Positions 35,498 to 45,043 are shown, counted from the first letter of the stretch. The stretch is 64,000 nt of DNA from Flavobacterium endoglycinae (GCF_017352115.1 NZ_CP071448.1:992001-1056000), one strand, 5' to 3'. The notes: generated from the sequence alone by a model not told the origin. A program made the numbers and translations.

Positions 35498-37573
35498 CTA
35501 CTTAAAATTCGAAATCCCTTCTTTCAGCCATTTCAAATATTCATCAGCACTTACGTAACTGATTGTTGGTTTAGAAGCGTTTAAATTGTTTGCTTCCAAA
35601 TCTGTAATTACATATAAAGGCTGTGTGTTAGTTTTATATTTTGAAATCATAAAATCTGTCCATTTATCTCCTGCCGTAATGATTTTATCTCCAGCTTCAG
35701 TTGTAAACTGCTCTTCTTTTGGCAATTCACGTTTGTCATCTACATAAAGCGAAATCAAAACCACATCATTTTTCAGAATGGGAAGAATCGTTGGTTCAGA
35801 CCAAACATTATTCTCCATTTTTCTACAGTTTACGCAAGCATACCCAGTAAAATCAAGCATAATTGGTTTATTAATTGCTTTTGCGTAAGCTAATCCATCC
35901 TCATAATCGTGAAAAACCATAATTCCGTGCGGACCTAATTCGGCACCTTCCGGCATTCCTTTTCCAGCTTCAGAAGAAACTCCATTAACAGAACCTCCTA
36001 CTCCAAACGGGCTTTCACTGTAGGTTGGAGGCGGCGGAAATGCACTTATTAATTTCAAAGGTGCACCCCAAAGTCCTGGAATTAAATACATCGTGAACAC
36101 TAAAGTCAACAATCCTAAATACAGTCTTCCAACCGAAATATGATGCGTAGGACTATCATGAGGCAATGTAATTTTTCCGAATAAATATAAAGTAAGCGCA
36201 CCGAAAATAGCAATCCAAATCGCAATAAAAACTTCTCTTTCTAAGAAATGCAATTGTAAAACTAAATCAGCGTTTGATAAAAATTTGAATGCGAAAGCCA
36301 ATTCTAAAAACCCTAGGACCACTTTTACTGTATTCAGCCATCCGCCAGATTTTGGTAATGAATTTAACCAGCCCGGGAACATAGCAAATAACATAAACGG
36401 AAGTGCCAGTGCAGATGAGAATCCTAACATTCCCACAATTGGAGCAATTCCTCCGTTTGAAGCCGCATCCACTAATAACGTTCCTACAATTGGTCCTGTG
36501 CAAGAAAATGATACAATTGCAAGCGCCAATGCCATAAATAAGATTCCAACTATACCGCCTTTATCTGCTTGTTGATCTGCTTTGTTTGCCCATGAATTTG
36601 GAAGCATAATTTCGAAAGCCCCCAAAAATGATGTAGCAAAAACCACTAAAATCACAAAGAAAATCAGGTTAAACCAAACATCTGTAGACAAAGCGTTTAA
36701 AGCATCGGCACCAAATATTTTAGTCACGATAAGACCTAAAATCACATAAATAGCAATAATTGAAAGTCCGTAGAAAATAGCATTTCTAATTCCTTTTGCT
36801 CGGCTTTTACTTTGTTTAGTGAAGAAGCTCACCGTCATAGGAATCATTGGGAAAACGCATGGCGTTAATAATGCCGCGAATCCTGATATAAAAGCTATAA
36901 AAAAGATTGACCACAAACTTCTTGCTGGTGCAGAGGCAGGGATTTCTTCTTTTGCTGTTTGTGCTGTTTCAGTTTTTGGCTGTGCTGCTGCTTCTTTTTT
37001 AATAGTATCAATCGCCAGACCTGTCACTTTTGTTTCATCCAATTTAGCTTCTGTTAAAGCAGGAACTTCATCCATTTTGAAAGTAGAAGGTACTGAAATT
37101 GAAAATTTCTTGCTTGAATTGATACAAACTTCTTTACAAACCTGAAAATCAAAATCAACATCAACCGTTTTTAAGTTTGGATTGATGATTTTTATTTCTT
37201 GTTCGATGTGTGCTTTTCCTTCAAAGAAAGTCTCGTCTACACCGAAAACATCATTAAAAGCCGTTCTGGTTTTACCTTCTTTGGCTTTTCCAACTAACTC
37301 ATAATTTCCTTTCTGGTTTTTAAACGTAATTTCCAAAGCTAGAGGTCCGCCATCTGGTGTAAACTGCGAATACATATGCCAGTCTTTTTCGATTACGGCA
37401 TCAAAAATCAATAAGGCATTGTTTCCTTTTTTCTCAATTTTTGACGTCCATTTTACAGGTTCGAGTATTTGGGCATTACTATTTAAAGCAAAAAAGAAAA
37501 ACAGTAAAAAAACTGTGATTCTGTTCCAGATACTTCTTGAAGTTATCGTGTTTAGGTTTTGATTAAAGTTCAT
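35498..37573 (-). CDS. DsbD-like thiol:disulfide interchange protein
   Basis: 691 residues. Signal peptide, then an N-terminal periplasmic domain with a Cys pair (VCKEVCINSS), a central eight-helix domain with the two membrane Cys (LLTPCVFPMIPM and SFSCTGPIVGT) and a C-terminal thioredoxin domain with Cys580 and Cys583 (YACVNCRKME). This is the complete three-part DsbD architecture carrying reducing power from the cytoplasm to the periplasm for protein repair or cytochrome maturation. The ATG shares its A with the tilS stop (TAATG), so translation is coupled. Confidence 0.92.
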   Translation of the reverse strand: MNFNQNLNTITSRSIWNRITVFLLFFFFALNSNAQILEPVKWTSKIEKKGNNALLIFDAVIEKDWHMYSQFTPDGGPLALEITFKNQKGNYELVGKAKEGKTRTAFNDVFGVDETFFEGKAHIEQEIKIINPNLKTVDVDFDFQVCKEVCINSSKKFSISVPSTFKMDEVPALTEAKLDETKVTGLAIDTIKKEAAAQPKTETAQTAKEEIPASAPARSLWSIFFIAFISGFAALLTPCVFPMIPMTVSFFTKQSKSRAKGIRNAIFYGLSIIAIYVILGLIVTKIFGADALNALSTDVWFNLIFFVILVVFATSFLGAFEIMLPNSWANKADQQADKGGIVGILFMALALAIVSFSCTGPIVGTLLVDAASNGGIAPIVGMLGFSSALALPFMLFAMFPGWLNSLPKSGGWLNTVKVVLGFLELAFAFKFLSNADLVLQLHFLEREVFIAIWIAIFGALTLYLFGKITLPHDSPTHHISVGRLYLGLLTLVFTMYLIPGLWGAPLKLISAFPPPPTYSESPFGVGGSVNGVSSEAGKGMPEGAELGPHGIMVFHDYEDGLAYAKAINKPIMLDFTGYACVNCRKMENNVWSEPTILPILKNDVVLISLYVDDKRELPKEEQFTTEAGDKIITAGDKWTDFMISKYKTNTQPLYVITDLEANNLNASKPTISYVSADEYLKWLKEGISNFK

Positions 37574-38883
37574 TATTGCATTTCTATTTTAAGTATTTTA
37601 TTTGTGGTATTTTCAATTTTAAAACGTTCGTCCTGTCTGATTCCGATTACCCATACAATTTTATCTCCCGACCATAAAATCCATGTTTTTTCTTTTTCAA
37701 TCAGGGATAATTTCTCGTCTTTAAAAAGTTTGCTGACTTTTTTTGACTTACCATTCATTCCAAAAGGCTGGAAAATATCACCCTCATTCCATTTACGTAA
37801 TATAAGTGGAAAATGGATTTTTTCAGCGTCGACAAATATAGTTCTATTTGAACCGAATGTTGTGTGACCTACGTTACAAAGTGTCATTTTTAAGGGAAAA
37901 TTAACTTCTGTATCGTTTTCAGAAATTTCAAATTCTTCTTTTTCTGATGTTCCCGAAAAGGGCGTTAAAATCAACATTTCTCTGTTTTTCAACAATCTGA
38001 ATTCTTCTGCAAAAATTTGTTTTCCAGACTGTCCTTCCACTAAATCATAGATATCGTTCCAAGCCGAAAATCCAAATTCTTTCAGCCATTGGTACAAATA
38101 TGATTTATAATTCGGAAGTTTTTTAAGCTGATTCAAATCGAAATGAATATCATCTCCAGCTTCTTTAGCAACTTGCTGATATACCATAATTGAAGCATCT
38201 TCCACCATTTCATTTGATTCCTGCAGAAAAGATTGTGTTTTCTGAAAAGCATCCAAAAAATTAGGATTGATTTCTTTTAAAATGGGAACTAAATCATGAC
38301 GAATTTTATTTCGAAGATATTTAGTCGAAGCATTACTGCTGTCTTCTCTCCATTCTATTTTGTGCTCTTCAGCGTATTTCAAGATTTCATCTCTAGAAAA
38401 TGGAAGCAGCGGACGGATTATTTTATCGTTTTGTTCTGGAATTCCAGTTAATCCTTCTAATCCAGTTCCTCGCGTTAAGTTGATAATAAAAGTTTCCAGA
38501 TTATCATCGGCGTGATGAGCAGTTAATAGAAAATCAAAGTTTTTTTCTTCTAAAAGTTCATAAAACCAGCTGTAGCGAAGTTCTCTTGCTGCAACTTGTA
38601 TCGAAACTTTGTAATCATTGGCAAAAGCTTCGGTATCAAATTGGGTCGTAAAAATTTTGATATTGTTTTGATCGCAATAGTTTTGAATAAATTCTTGATC
38701 TCCAAAACTTTCTAGTCCGCGAAGCTGAAAATTGCAATGCAGAACTGCTATTTCGTAGTTTAATTGTTTAAATAAATGCAATAAAACCATACTGTCTAAT
38801 CCGCCGCTTACAGCGAGAAAAAGCTTTTTCTCTGCCAAAAAAGGAAAACGGGAAACGATATGATTTTTGAATTTTGAAAACAT
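37573..38883 (-). CDS. tilS: tRNA(Ile)-lysidine synthetase
   Basis: 436 residues from MFSKFKNHIVSRF; the open frame goes 25 codons further up but the family begins here. TilS modifies C34 of the CAU-anticodon tRNA(Ile) to lysidine so it reads AUA; essential in most bacteria. The PP-loop ATP-binding SGGLDS is at residues 26-31, the N-type ATPase continues through LLTAHHADDNLETFIINLTRGTGLEGL, and a C-terminal TilS domain (KWNEGDIFQPFGMNGKSKKVSKLF) is present. It is followed by the overlapping dsbD-like gene. Confidence 0.95.
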   Translation of the reverse strand: MFSKFKNHIVSRFPFLAEKKLFLAVSGGLDSMVLLHLFKQLNYEIAVLHCNFQLRGLESFGDQEFIQNYCDQNNIKIFTTQFDTEAFANDYKVSIQVAARELRYSWFYELLEEKNFDFLLTAHHADDNLETFIINLTRGTGLEGLTGIPEQNDKIIRPLLPFSRDEILKYAEEHKIEWREDSSNASTKYLRNKIRHDLVPILKEINPNFLDAFQKTQSFLQESNEMVEDASIMVYQQVAKEAGDDIHFDLNQLKKLPNYKSYLYQWLKEFGFSAWNDIYDLVEGQSGKQIFAEEFRLLKNREMLILTPFSGTSEKEEFEISENDTEVNFPLKMTLCNVGHTTFGSNRTIFVDAEKIHFPLILRKWNEGDIFQPFGMNGKSKKVSKLFKDEKLSLIEKEKTWILWSGDKIVWVIGIRQDERFKIENTTNKILKIEMQ

Positions 38884-38945
38884 TCTATAAAAGTAAAAAA
38901 TTAAATTCGATCTATTTTTAAATGAAATGTTAAGCATTGTTTTCT

Positions 38946-39080
38946 GCCACGAATTCACGAATTATTTTTTTTATGCAGATGGCGCAATTTTTACCACAAA
39001 TTAGCGCAAATTATTTTTACGTTGCGATTATTAATAATTCGTAACCCGAGCGATAGCGAATAGACGAAGTAATTCGTGGC
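38946..39080. repeat. palindromic repeat, family B copy with a mini-insert in its right arm
   Basis: The left arm GCCACGAATTCACGAATTA is at 38946-38964. The complementary right arm (ends AATTCGTGGC at 39080) is interrupted at about 39043-39070 by a ~28-bp segment whose core CCCGAGCGATAGCGAA recurs at 50319 and 51776. Lies between pabB and tilS, both minus strand. Confidence 0.85.
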
Positions 39081-39089
39081 GAAAAAAAA

Positions 39090-40376
39090 TTATTGTAAAA
39101 CTTCGTGCATTGCTTTTGCTTTCAGTAAACATTCTTCGTATTCTTTTTCAGGGACAGACTGCGATGTTATGGCACTTCCTACTGAAAATGAAACGTATTG
39201 TTTTTCTTGATTGTATAAAATACTTCTGATTACGACATTAAAATCAAAATCACCTTCTGGCGAAAAATAACCAACCGCACCGCTGTACAGTCCGCGTTTG
39301 GTTTCTTCGAGGTTTTCAATAATCTTCATTACAGAAATCTTGGGAGCTCCGGTCATACTTCCCATTGGAAAAGTGGATTTTAAAACATCAACAGCCGAAT
39401 ATTGCTGATCTAATTTTGAAATAACCGTTGAAATCATTTGGTGTACCTGCAGAAACGAATAAATTCCGCAGAGTTCTTTTACCTCAACCGAACCTTTTTG
39501 CGCTGTGTGCGAAAGATCGTTACGTACCAAATCTGTTATCATGATATTTTCAGCACGCTCTTTTTCGTCTGAAGCTAAACTATTTTTTGATTTTTCATCT
39601 TCAATTGGATCAGCAAATCTTCTAGAGGTTCCTTTGATTGGCTGAGAAATAATGGTTTCTCCAACTTTTTTCAAATACCTTTCCGGCGATGCTGAAAGCA
39701 GAAAATGTTTGTGATTTTTAAAGAAAACTGAAAACGGCGCTTGTGAAATTTCATTTAGTTTTCTGAATTTTTCTAACGGATTTATAATGGCATTTTCGGC
39801 ATAAAATTCCATACAGAAATTTGCTTCATACATATCACCAATATGAATGTGATGCAGCATTTGATTTACTTTTTCTACATATACATCTTTTGAAATTCGC
39901 TGTTTAATTTCAATTTTATTTAATGAGGCAAAAGATTCAGAATAGGTTTGTATAATTTCAGTAAAATCATCTTCAAATTCATCATCACAAAAACGCAGAT
40001 ATTGCATTTCAAGCTGATTCTCTTTCAATAAAAAAACTTTTTTAGGCTGAAAGAAAAATAAATCGGGAAATTCTAATCCGTCAAAATTATTGGATTTTAA
40101 ATCCTCAATATCATTTTTTAAGTCATACGACAAATAACCAAAAAGCCAGTCTTTAGTCGTTTGCTTGTATTGTTTTAAATCATCAAATGCATTGTGAAAA
40201 TCAGTTTTAATTGATGTAAAAGCATCAACTGCCAGAATGCAATCGAAACTCGAATATTCTTCTGGATAGCCATTGCCTTCCAAAAAAACAACCTCCCGAA
40301 ACTGCTGTGACCACGTTAAAAGCTGTTGTTTAAAATCGGAAGGATTTGAAATATGTTTATGAATAGAAACTCTCAA
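39090..40376 (-). CDS. pabB: aminodeoxychorismate synthase component I (PabB)
   Basis: 428 residues from a TTG start at 40376. The open frame also offers TTG at 40400, but that codon is part of a -7 box (TAATTTTG, complement of 40398-40405); no ATG is available. Chorismate-binding domain: HIGDMYEANFCMEF, PIKGTSRR near residue 248 (Lys in PIKGT marks PabB; anthranilate synthase has PIAGT), DLVRNDLS, FPMGSMTGAPK and FSVGSAIT. Makes 4-amino-4-deoxychorismate for folate. The glutaminase partner (PabA) is not nearby. Confidence 0.88.
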   Translation of the reverse strand: MRVSIHKHISNPSDFKQQLLTWSQQFREVVFLEGNGYPEEYSSFDCILAVDAFTSIKTDFHNAFDDLKQYKQTTKDWLFGYLSYDLKNDIEDLKSNNFDGLEFPDLFFFQPKKVFLLKENQLEMQYLRFCDDEFEDDFTEIIQTYSESFASLNKIEIKQRISKDVYVEKVNQMLHHIHIGDMYEANFCMEFYAENAIINPLEKFRKLNEISQAPFSVFFKNHKHFLLSASPERYLKKVGETIISQPIKGTSRRFADPIEDEKSKNSLASDEKERAENIMITDLVRNDLSHTAQKGSVEVKELCGIYSFLQVHQMISTVISKLDQQYSAVDVLKSTFPMGSMTGAPKISVMKIIENLEETKRGLYSGAVGYFSPEGDFDFNVVIRSILYNQEKQYVSFSVGSAITSQSVPEKEYEECLLKAKAMHEVLQ

Positions 40377-40397
40377 AAATGATATTTTTTTAAACTT

Positions 40398-40405
40398 CAA
40401 AATTA
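40398..40405 (-). promoter_or_regulatory. -7 promoter box for pabB
   Basis: TAATTTTG on the minus strand fits TAnnTTTG. Start of transcription near 40395 leaves about 19 bases before the TTG at 40376. Confidence 0.45.
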
Positions 40406-40553
40406 CAACAAAAAAAATCCTTCGATAAAAGAATATCTAAAATTATTGGCACGCTTTTTAGTCTATCGATTTTGAATCGATTCATAAAATATTTTACACA
40501 ATCAGAAACCTTTTAACCAACAAAAGTTTATTTAATCAAATTTTTAACCTTTT

Positions 40554-41441
40554 ATGAAAACAATTACAAAACTAGGATTAACCACTTTGGTAATCACTAC
40601 ATTGCTTTTTTCGTGTAAAAAAGCAGATTATGCTACATCTGAAACTGCTGATTATGCGGTAGACAGTACCGCAATTTCTTCATCGGCTGCTGTTGAAAAA
40701 AAAGACAGTAATCAGAAATTTATCCGAACCGCCGATTTAAAGTTCAAGGTTAAGAATGTGGTCAAATCAACTTATGCAATCGAAAATGCGGTTCAGAAAT
40801 TTGGAGGTTTTGTAACCTATACAAATCTGCAAAGTACTATTCAGGACCAGATTAAAACTAAAATAAGTCAGGACAGCACGCTGGAAACAACCAAATTTAC
40901 GGTTGAAAATAACATTACTATTAGAGTTCCTAATACGCAATTAGATACTGTAATTAAAACCATTGCAAGACAAATTGACTTTTTGGATTTTAGAGTGATT
41001 AAAGCCGATGATGTTTCGTTGAAATTATTAGGCAATCAGCTTTCTCAAAAAAGAAATAGTGAAAGTGCTGACCGAATTACAAAAGCAATTGACAACAAAG
41101 GCAAAAAAGTAAATGATATTGTTGATGCCGAAAATACACTAGCAAATCAAAAGGAAGCTAATGATAATGCTGTTTTAAACAATCTTTCTTTAAAAGATCA
41201 GATTAATTTCAGCACTGTTACTTTACAGCTTTATCAAAATCAAACCGTAAAACAAGAAGTAACGGCAAGTGAAAAAGACGGCAGCAGCTATGAGCCTAAT
41301 TTAGGAATTCAAATTGTCGATGCTTTAAAAAATGGTTTGTATATCATTCAGGCAGTTTTTGTCTTTTTCCTTAATTTATGGCCTTTTATATTAATTGCAA
41401 TTGGATGTTATTTAGCCTATAAAAAATATTTCAAAAAATAA
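40554..41441 (+). CDS. DUF4349 family lipoprotein
   Basis: 295 residues. Lipoprotein signal MKTITKLGLTTLVITTLLFSCKKA (Cys21), a Ser/Ala-rich linker, then a DUF4349 domain beginning KFIRTADLKFKVKNV and with NNITIRVPNTQLDTVIKTI, a helical coil, and one C-terminal membrane helix (GLYIIQAVFVFFLNLWPFILIAIGCYLAY). So it spans from a lipid anchor to an inner-membrane helix. Family function unknown. Confidence 0.85.
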   Translation: MKTITKLGLTTLVITTLLFSCKKADYATSETADYAVDSTAISSSAAVEKKDSNQKFIRTADLKFKVKNVVKSTYAIENAVQKFGGFVTYTNLQSTIQDQIKTKISQDSTLETTKFTVENNITIRVPNTQLDTVIKTIARQIDFLDFRVIKADDVSLKLLGNQLSQKRNSESADRITKAIDNKGKKVNDIVDAENTLANQKEANDNAVLNNLSLKDQINFSTVTLQLYQNQTVKQEVTASEKDGSSYEPNLGIQIVDALKNGLYIIQAVFVFFLNLWPFILIAIGCYLAYKKYFKK

Positions 41442-41650
41442 TCAAAACTGTTAAAATTCAGCAATTTAGTAAGCAAAAAAATCATTATATTTGATATAGC
41501 ATTTAAACTAATCCCAAAATAGAATATTATTGATTATTGAATTCTCAGTAAAGTGATTCTAAAAATAGATTTTCTTTTTATTTGAGAATATAGATTTTGC
41601 ATTTTCAGCACACTAATTATATCTATTAACCTATTCAAATTTTAAGTATT

Positions 41651-42025
41651 ATGAAAATTGCTACTATTATTGTCCGCGTTTTGATTGGTCTTTTACTACT
41701 CTTTGCTTCCATTTCGTTTTTTCTAAAATTAGCTCCAGAACCGGAAACAACGGGGAATTTTAAGGCCTTTAATATGGGTTTAGTTGCTTCGACTTATTTA
41801 CTGCCACTGGCAAAAACTGTTGAATTACTGTGTGGAATTTCGTTTGTAACAGGACGTTTTGTTACGTTAGCAAACATTTTAATTCTTCCAATTACAATTA
41901 ATATTTTGTTTATCAATTACTTTTTAGCTCCAGATGGGCTTCCAGTTGCCGTACTTCTGTTCATCGGTAATTTATTTTTGATTTATAGATATTGGGATAA
42001 TTACAAAACGGTTTTCACTCCTTGA
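41651..42025 (+). CDS. DoxX-like membrane protein
   Basis: 124 residues, four helices, with the DoxX-type opening MKIATIIVRVLIGLLLLFASISFFLKL and the later LPLAKTVELLCGISFVTGRFVTLANI. The family is linked to oxidoreductase or quinone functions in some species but is largely uncharacterised. Shares a bidirectional terminator with the convergent lipocalin gene. Confidence 0.75.
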   Translation: MKIATIIVRVLIGLLLLFASISFFLKLAPEPETTGNFKAFNMGLVASTYLLPLAKTVELLCGISFVTGRFVTLANILILPITINILFINYFLAPDGLPVAVLLFIGNLFLIYRYWDNYKTVFTP

Positions 42026-42044
42026 TTTTTCAAAACTAAAAATA

Positions 42045-42077
42045 AAAAACCCGGTTCTTTACGACCGGGTTTCTTTT
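42045..42077. terminator. bidirectional intrinsic terminator
   Basis: AAACCCGGT/ACCGGGTTT stem with A-rich and T-rich flanks, between the convergent DoxX-like and lipocalin genes; it reaches the lipocalin stop codon. Confidence 0.88.
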
Positions 42078-42619
42078 TAATTTGTTTTATCGTGTTTTAC
42101 CCAAACTAAATCGGTTACGTTATATCCAATATCTTGAGCTTTGATCAGAAATTCTGCTTTGACACTTTCTGGAATTGTTTTTTCTCTTGAAAGTATCCAC
42201 ATATATTTTAAACTTTCGCCTGCTACAAGAGCATATTTATACTCTGTATCTATGGCAATAACATTGTATCCTGAATAAAAAGGACCAAAAAATGAGACCT
42301 TAAGCATACCAATATTGTCTTTTTTGACAAATTTGGCTTTCCCGATGCTTTCTTCCCACTTGTCTTTTTTGACATCATAGCCCTTATTATCGACTTTTAT
42401 GGTGCCGTTATCATTCAAAGAATATTCGGCTGTAACATTGTTTAAATCTCTTTCCCATTTGTAATCTAATCTGGCAATTTCATACCATTTACCTAAATAT
42501 CTGGCTTTGTCAAAATTAGTTACAGGTTTTGCTTTATCCGGAATTCCTCCTCCACAAGAACTCAGCGCGATTCCGATTCCTGCTCCAATTAAAACTGGAA
42601 CTATATATTTGCTTTTCAT
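42077..42619 (-). CDS. bacterial lipocalin (Blc-like) lipoprotein
   Basis: 180 residues. Lipoprotein signal MKSKYIVPVLIGAGIGIALSSCGGG. The lipocalin motif YLGKWYEIARLDYKWERDLNNVTAEYSL (GxW) and the later LVAGESLKYMWILSREKTIP are those of Blc, which binds lysophospholipids at the outer membrane and helps in membrane repair. Length and motif order match Blc. Confidence 0.9.
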   Translation of the reverse strand: MKSKYIVPVLIGAGIGIALSSCGGGIPDKAKPVTNFDKARYLGKWYEIARLDYKWERDLNNVTAEYSLNDNGTIKVDNKGYDVKKDKWEESIGKAKFVKKDNIGMLKVSFFGPFYSGYNVIAIDTEYKYALVAGESLKYMWILSREKTIPESVKAEFLIKAQDIGYNVTDLVWVKHDKTN

Positions 42620-42710
42620 AACGCTATCTTTTTAAATACCATAAAGATAGCACCCGAAATACACATCTAATTTACAAAATTATTTTTGAATATTATATTT
42701 TGTGAAGCAT

Positions 42711-42744
42711 AAAAAAACCGTCTCGTTTTTTAATGAGACGGTTT
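42711..42744. terminator. intrinsic terminator of lpdA
   Basis: AAACCGTCTC/GAGACGGTTT stem between the lpdA stop and the lipocalin start; on the minus strand it ends in a T run. Confidence 0.85.
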
Positions 42745-42767
42745 ATAAATATGATTTAAAGTAAAAA

Positions 42768-44171
42768 TTATACGTGTAAAGCTCTATTTTCTGTAGCTGC
42801 CAATGCTGCCTCTTTTACCGCTTCCGCGAAAGTTGGGTGCGCATGGCTCATTCTTGAAATGTCTTCAGCAGAAGCTTTGAATTCCATTGCAGTAACTGCT
42901 TCAGCAATTAAATCTGCTGTACGAGCACCAATCATGTGAACTCCTAAAACCTCATCTGTTTTCTCATCAGCCAAGATTTTTACGAATCCGTCTAAGTCAG
43001 CACTTGCTCTCGCACGTCCTAAAGCTTTGAATGGGAAACTTCCTGATTTGTATTTAACTCCAGCCGCTTTCAATTGCTCTTCAGTTTGTCCAACTGCAGC
43101 AACTTCTGGCCAAGTGTAAACTACACCAGGAATTAAGTTATAATCGATATGTGGTTTTTGGCCCGCTAAGATTTCAGCAACCATCACTCCTTCTTCTTCC
43201 GCTTTGTGTGCCAACATCGCTCCGCGAACAACATCACCAATTGCGTAGATATTTGGAGTACTGGTTTGTAAATGATCATTTACTTCAACTTGTCCTCTAT
43301 CTGAAATTTTAACTCCAGCTTTATCAGCGTTTAATCCGTCTGTGTAAGGACGACGACCAACAGAAACTAATGAATAATCTCCTTCAAGAGTAATAGTTTC
43401 TCCTTTTGCGTTTTCAGCTTGAACTACAACAGCATCACCGTTTCTTTCAACTGATTTTACTTTGTGAGAAACATAGAATTTCATTCCTTGTTTTTTCAAT
43501 ACTTTAGTTAATTCTTTAGAAAGCGCCCCGTCCATTCCTGGAATAATTCTGTCCATGAATTCTACTACAGAAACCTGAGCTCCTAAACGAAGATACACTT
43601 GTCCAAGCTCGATTCCGATAACTCCTCCACCAATAATAACTAAGTGTTTTGGAACTTCTTTTAAAGCTAAAGCTTCAGTCGAAGTGATGATTCTTTCTTT
43701 ATCAATTTTGATGAATGGCAAAGAAGATGGTTTTGATCCTGTAGCAATTACAGTATATTTTGCTTCAATAGTTTCTGAAGTTCCGTCAGCTTTTGCAACA
43801 GCAATGTGAGTTGCGTCTACGAAAGAACCTATACCATTGAAAACAGTGATTTTATTTTTATCCATTAAGTAGTTGATTCCACCTACGGTTTGATCTACAA
43901 CAGCTTGTTTGCGCGCGATCATTTTCTCTAAATTGATTTTTACATCACCAGAAACTTCGATTCCGTGATCTGCAAAATGAGCAATTTCTGAATAGTGGTG
44001 AGAAGATGATAATAATGCTTTTGAAGGAATACAACCTACGTTAAGGCAAGTTCCGCCTAATGAAGTATATTTTTCTACAATAGCAGTTTTGAAACCTAAT
44101 TGTGCGCAACGAATTGCTGATACATATCCGCCAGGACCTGAACCTATAATGACTACGTCAAATGAACTCAT
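42768..44171 (-). CDS. lpdA: dihydrolipoyl dehydrogenase
   Basis: 467 residues. FAD-binding GSGPGGYVSAIRCAQLG near residue 10, redox pair Cys42/Cys47 in GGTCLNVGCIPSK, NAD-binding IGGGVIGIELGQVY near 178, second FAD site TSTPNIYAIGDVV, and the C-terminal His-Glu pair in HAHPTFAEAVKEAAL. It is the E3 subunit of 2-oxoacid dehydrogenase complexes (pyruvate, 2-oxoglutarate, branched-chain) or the glycine cleavage system. No E1/E2 gene is adjacent. A minus-strand TAAATTTGT box is at 44199-44206. Confidence 0.96.
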   Translation of the reverse strand: MSSFDVVIIGSGPGGYVSAIRCAQLGFKTAIVEKYTSLGGTCLNVGCIPSKALLSSSHHYSEIAHFADHGIEVSGDVKINLEKMIARKQAVVDQTVGGINYLMDKNKITVFNGIGSFVDATHIAVAKADGTSETIEAKYTVIATGSKPSSLPFIKIDKERIITSTEALALKEVPKHLVIIGGGVIGIELGQVYLRLGAQVSVVEFMDRIIPGMDGALSKELTKVLKKQGMKFYVSHKVKSVERNGDAVVVQAENAKGETITLEGDYSLVSVGRRPYTDGLNADKAGVKISDRGQVEVNDHLQTSTPNIYAIGDVVRGAMLAHKAEEEGVMVAEILAGQKPHIDYNLIPGVVYTWPEVAAVGQTEEQLKAAGVKYKSGSFPFKALGRARASADLDGFVKILADEKTDEVLGVHMIGARTADLIAEAVTAMEFKASAEDISRMSHAHPTFAEAVKEAALAATENRALHV

Positions 44172-44198
44172 AGTTTATCTATTTTATTTTAAGCGTCA

Positions 44199-44206
44199 CA
44201 AATTTA
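44199..44206 (-). promoter_or_regulatory. -7 promoter box for lpdA
   Basis: TAAATTTGT on the minus strand fits TAnnTTTGY, about 27 bases before the ATG. Confidence 0.45.
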
Positions 44207-44271
44207 AGGAATAAAGTTTTGTTTAAAGTTTAAATTTCAATGTTTTTTGCGTGAAATTTGGGGTTTTTATT

Positions 44272-44551
44272 AACCGCAAAGAGCGCTAAGATTTACGCAA
44301 GGTTCGCTAAGTTTTATTTTATCGTGACAAAATTTTGCTCGCAAAGACGCTAAGTCGCAAAATTTTTTTTGAATTGCCTTCCTGCTTTAGCTGGAGGTTT
44401 CAAATTGAAAACATATCAGGCTTTAGCCAAACTTTGAGAATTTTGACTAAAGCCTCTTGCTTATAACTATACTTTACATCTAGCTAAAGCTGGACGCAAT
44501 TCAGCTATACAAAATTCACAAAAGAACTTCGCGACTTAGCGTCTTTGCGAG
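44272..44551. repeat. large nested inverted repeat
   Basis: Opens with TAACCGCAAAGAGCGCTAAG, related to the family A arm. A perfect 21-bp inverted repeat follows (44338-44358 and 44531-44551), and inside it a second, imperfect pair (44371-44392 and 44481-44502; GAATTGC...GCTTTAGCT) related to the hairpin at 22225. It fills the gap between lpdA and lrp (both minus strand). Confidence 0.85.
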
Positions 44552-44560
44552 ATTAAAAAA

Positions 44561-44579
44561 CTTAGCATCTCAGAACCTT
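44561..44579 (-). repeat. post-stop repeat, family G copy (behind lrp)
   Basis: On the minus strand AAGGTTCTGAGATGCTAAG, beginning 5 bases after the lrp stop codon; identical to the copy behind gltD and in the same sense relative to the gene. Confidence 0.85.
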
Positions 44580-44584
44580 AAACC

Positions 44585-45043
44585 TTAAAAAGAAATCACC
44601 GTAGAGTTCTTCACTTCGCTAATCATAAACATACTTTGTGTGCTCCCGATATGCTGTAAAGAAGTTAGTTTGGTTACTAAAAATTCTCGATAGGCTTCCA
44701 TATCTTTTACTAGAACTTTTAAAATATAATCGTAATCGCCGCTTACGTGGTGGCATTCTAAAACTTCATTTAGTTTGATGACTTCACTTTCGAATTTGGT
44801 TAAGAATTCTTTGGTATGCTGAATCAATTTTAAATGACAGAAAACTACAAATCCTTTTTCGATTTTAGATTTATCGACTAAAGCCGCATAGTTTTTTATA
44901 ATGCCTTCGCGCTCCAGCTTTTTAATTCGTTCATAAACTGCTGTTACAGAAAGATTCAATTTTAAAGACAATTCTTTATTGGTCTTTTTGCTGTCGGTTT
45001 GAAGCAAAACGAGGAGTTTTTTATCTATTTCGTCAAGAGTCAT
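44585..45043 (-). CDS. Lrp/AsnC family transcriptional regulator
   Basis: 152 residues. N-terminal HTH (TLDEIDKKLLVLLQTDSKKTNKELSLKLNLSVTAVYERIKKLEREGII) and C-terminal ligand-binding RAM domain (HHVSGDYDYILKVLVKDMEAYREFLVTKL). Amino-acid-responsive regulator. Divergent from the methionine gamma-lyase-type gene at 45392, a frequent pairing in Bacteroidota, so that gene is the probable target. A minus-strand TAAATTTGT box (45121-45128) lies 75 bases upstream. Confidence 0.92.
   Translation of the reverse strand: MTLDEIDKKLLVLLQTDSKKTNKELSLKLNLSVTAVYERIKKLEREGIIKNYAALVDKSKIEKGFVVFCHLKLIQHTKEFLTKFESEVIKLNEVLECHHVSGDYDYILKVLVKDMEAYREFLVTKLTSLQHIGSTQSMFMISEVKNSTVISF

Noticed and set aside
36285-37145. 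Plus-strand open frames within the dsbD-like gene
   Set aside because: Antisense shadows of a complete gene with all catalytic Cys.
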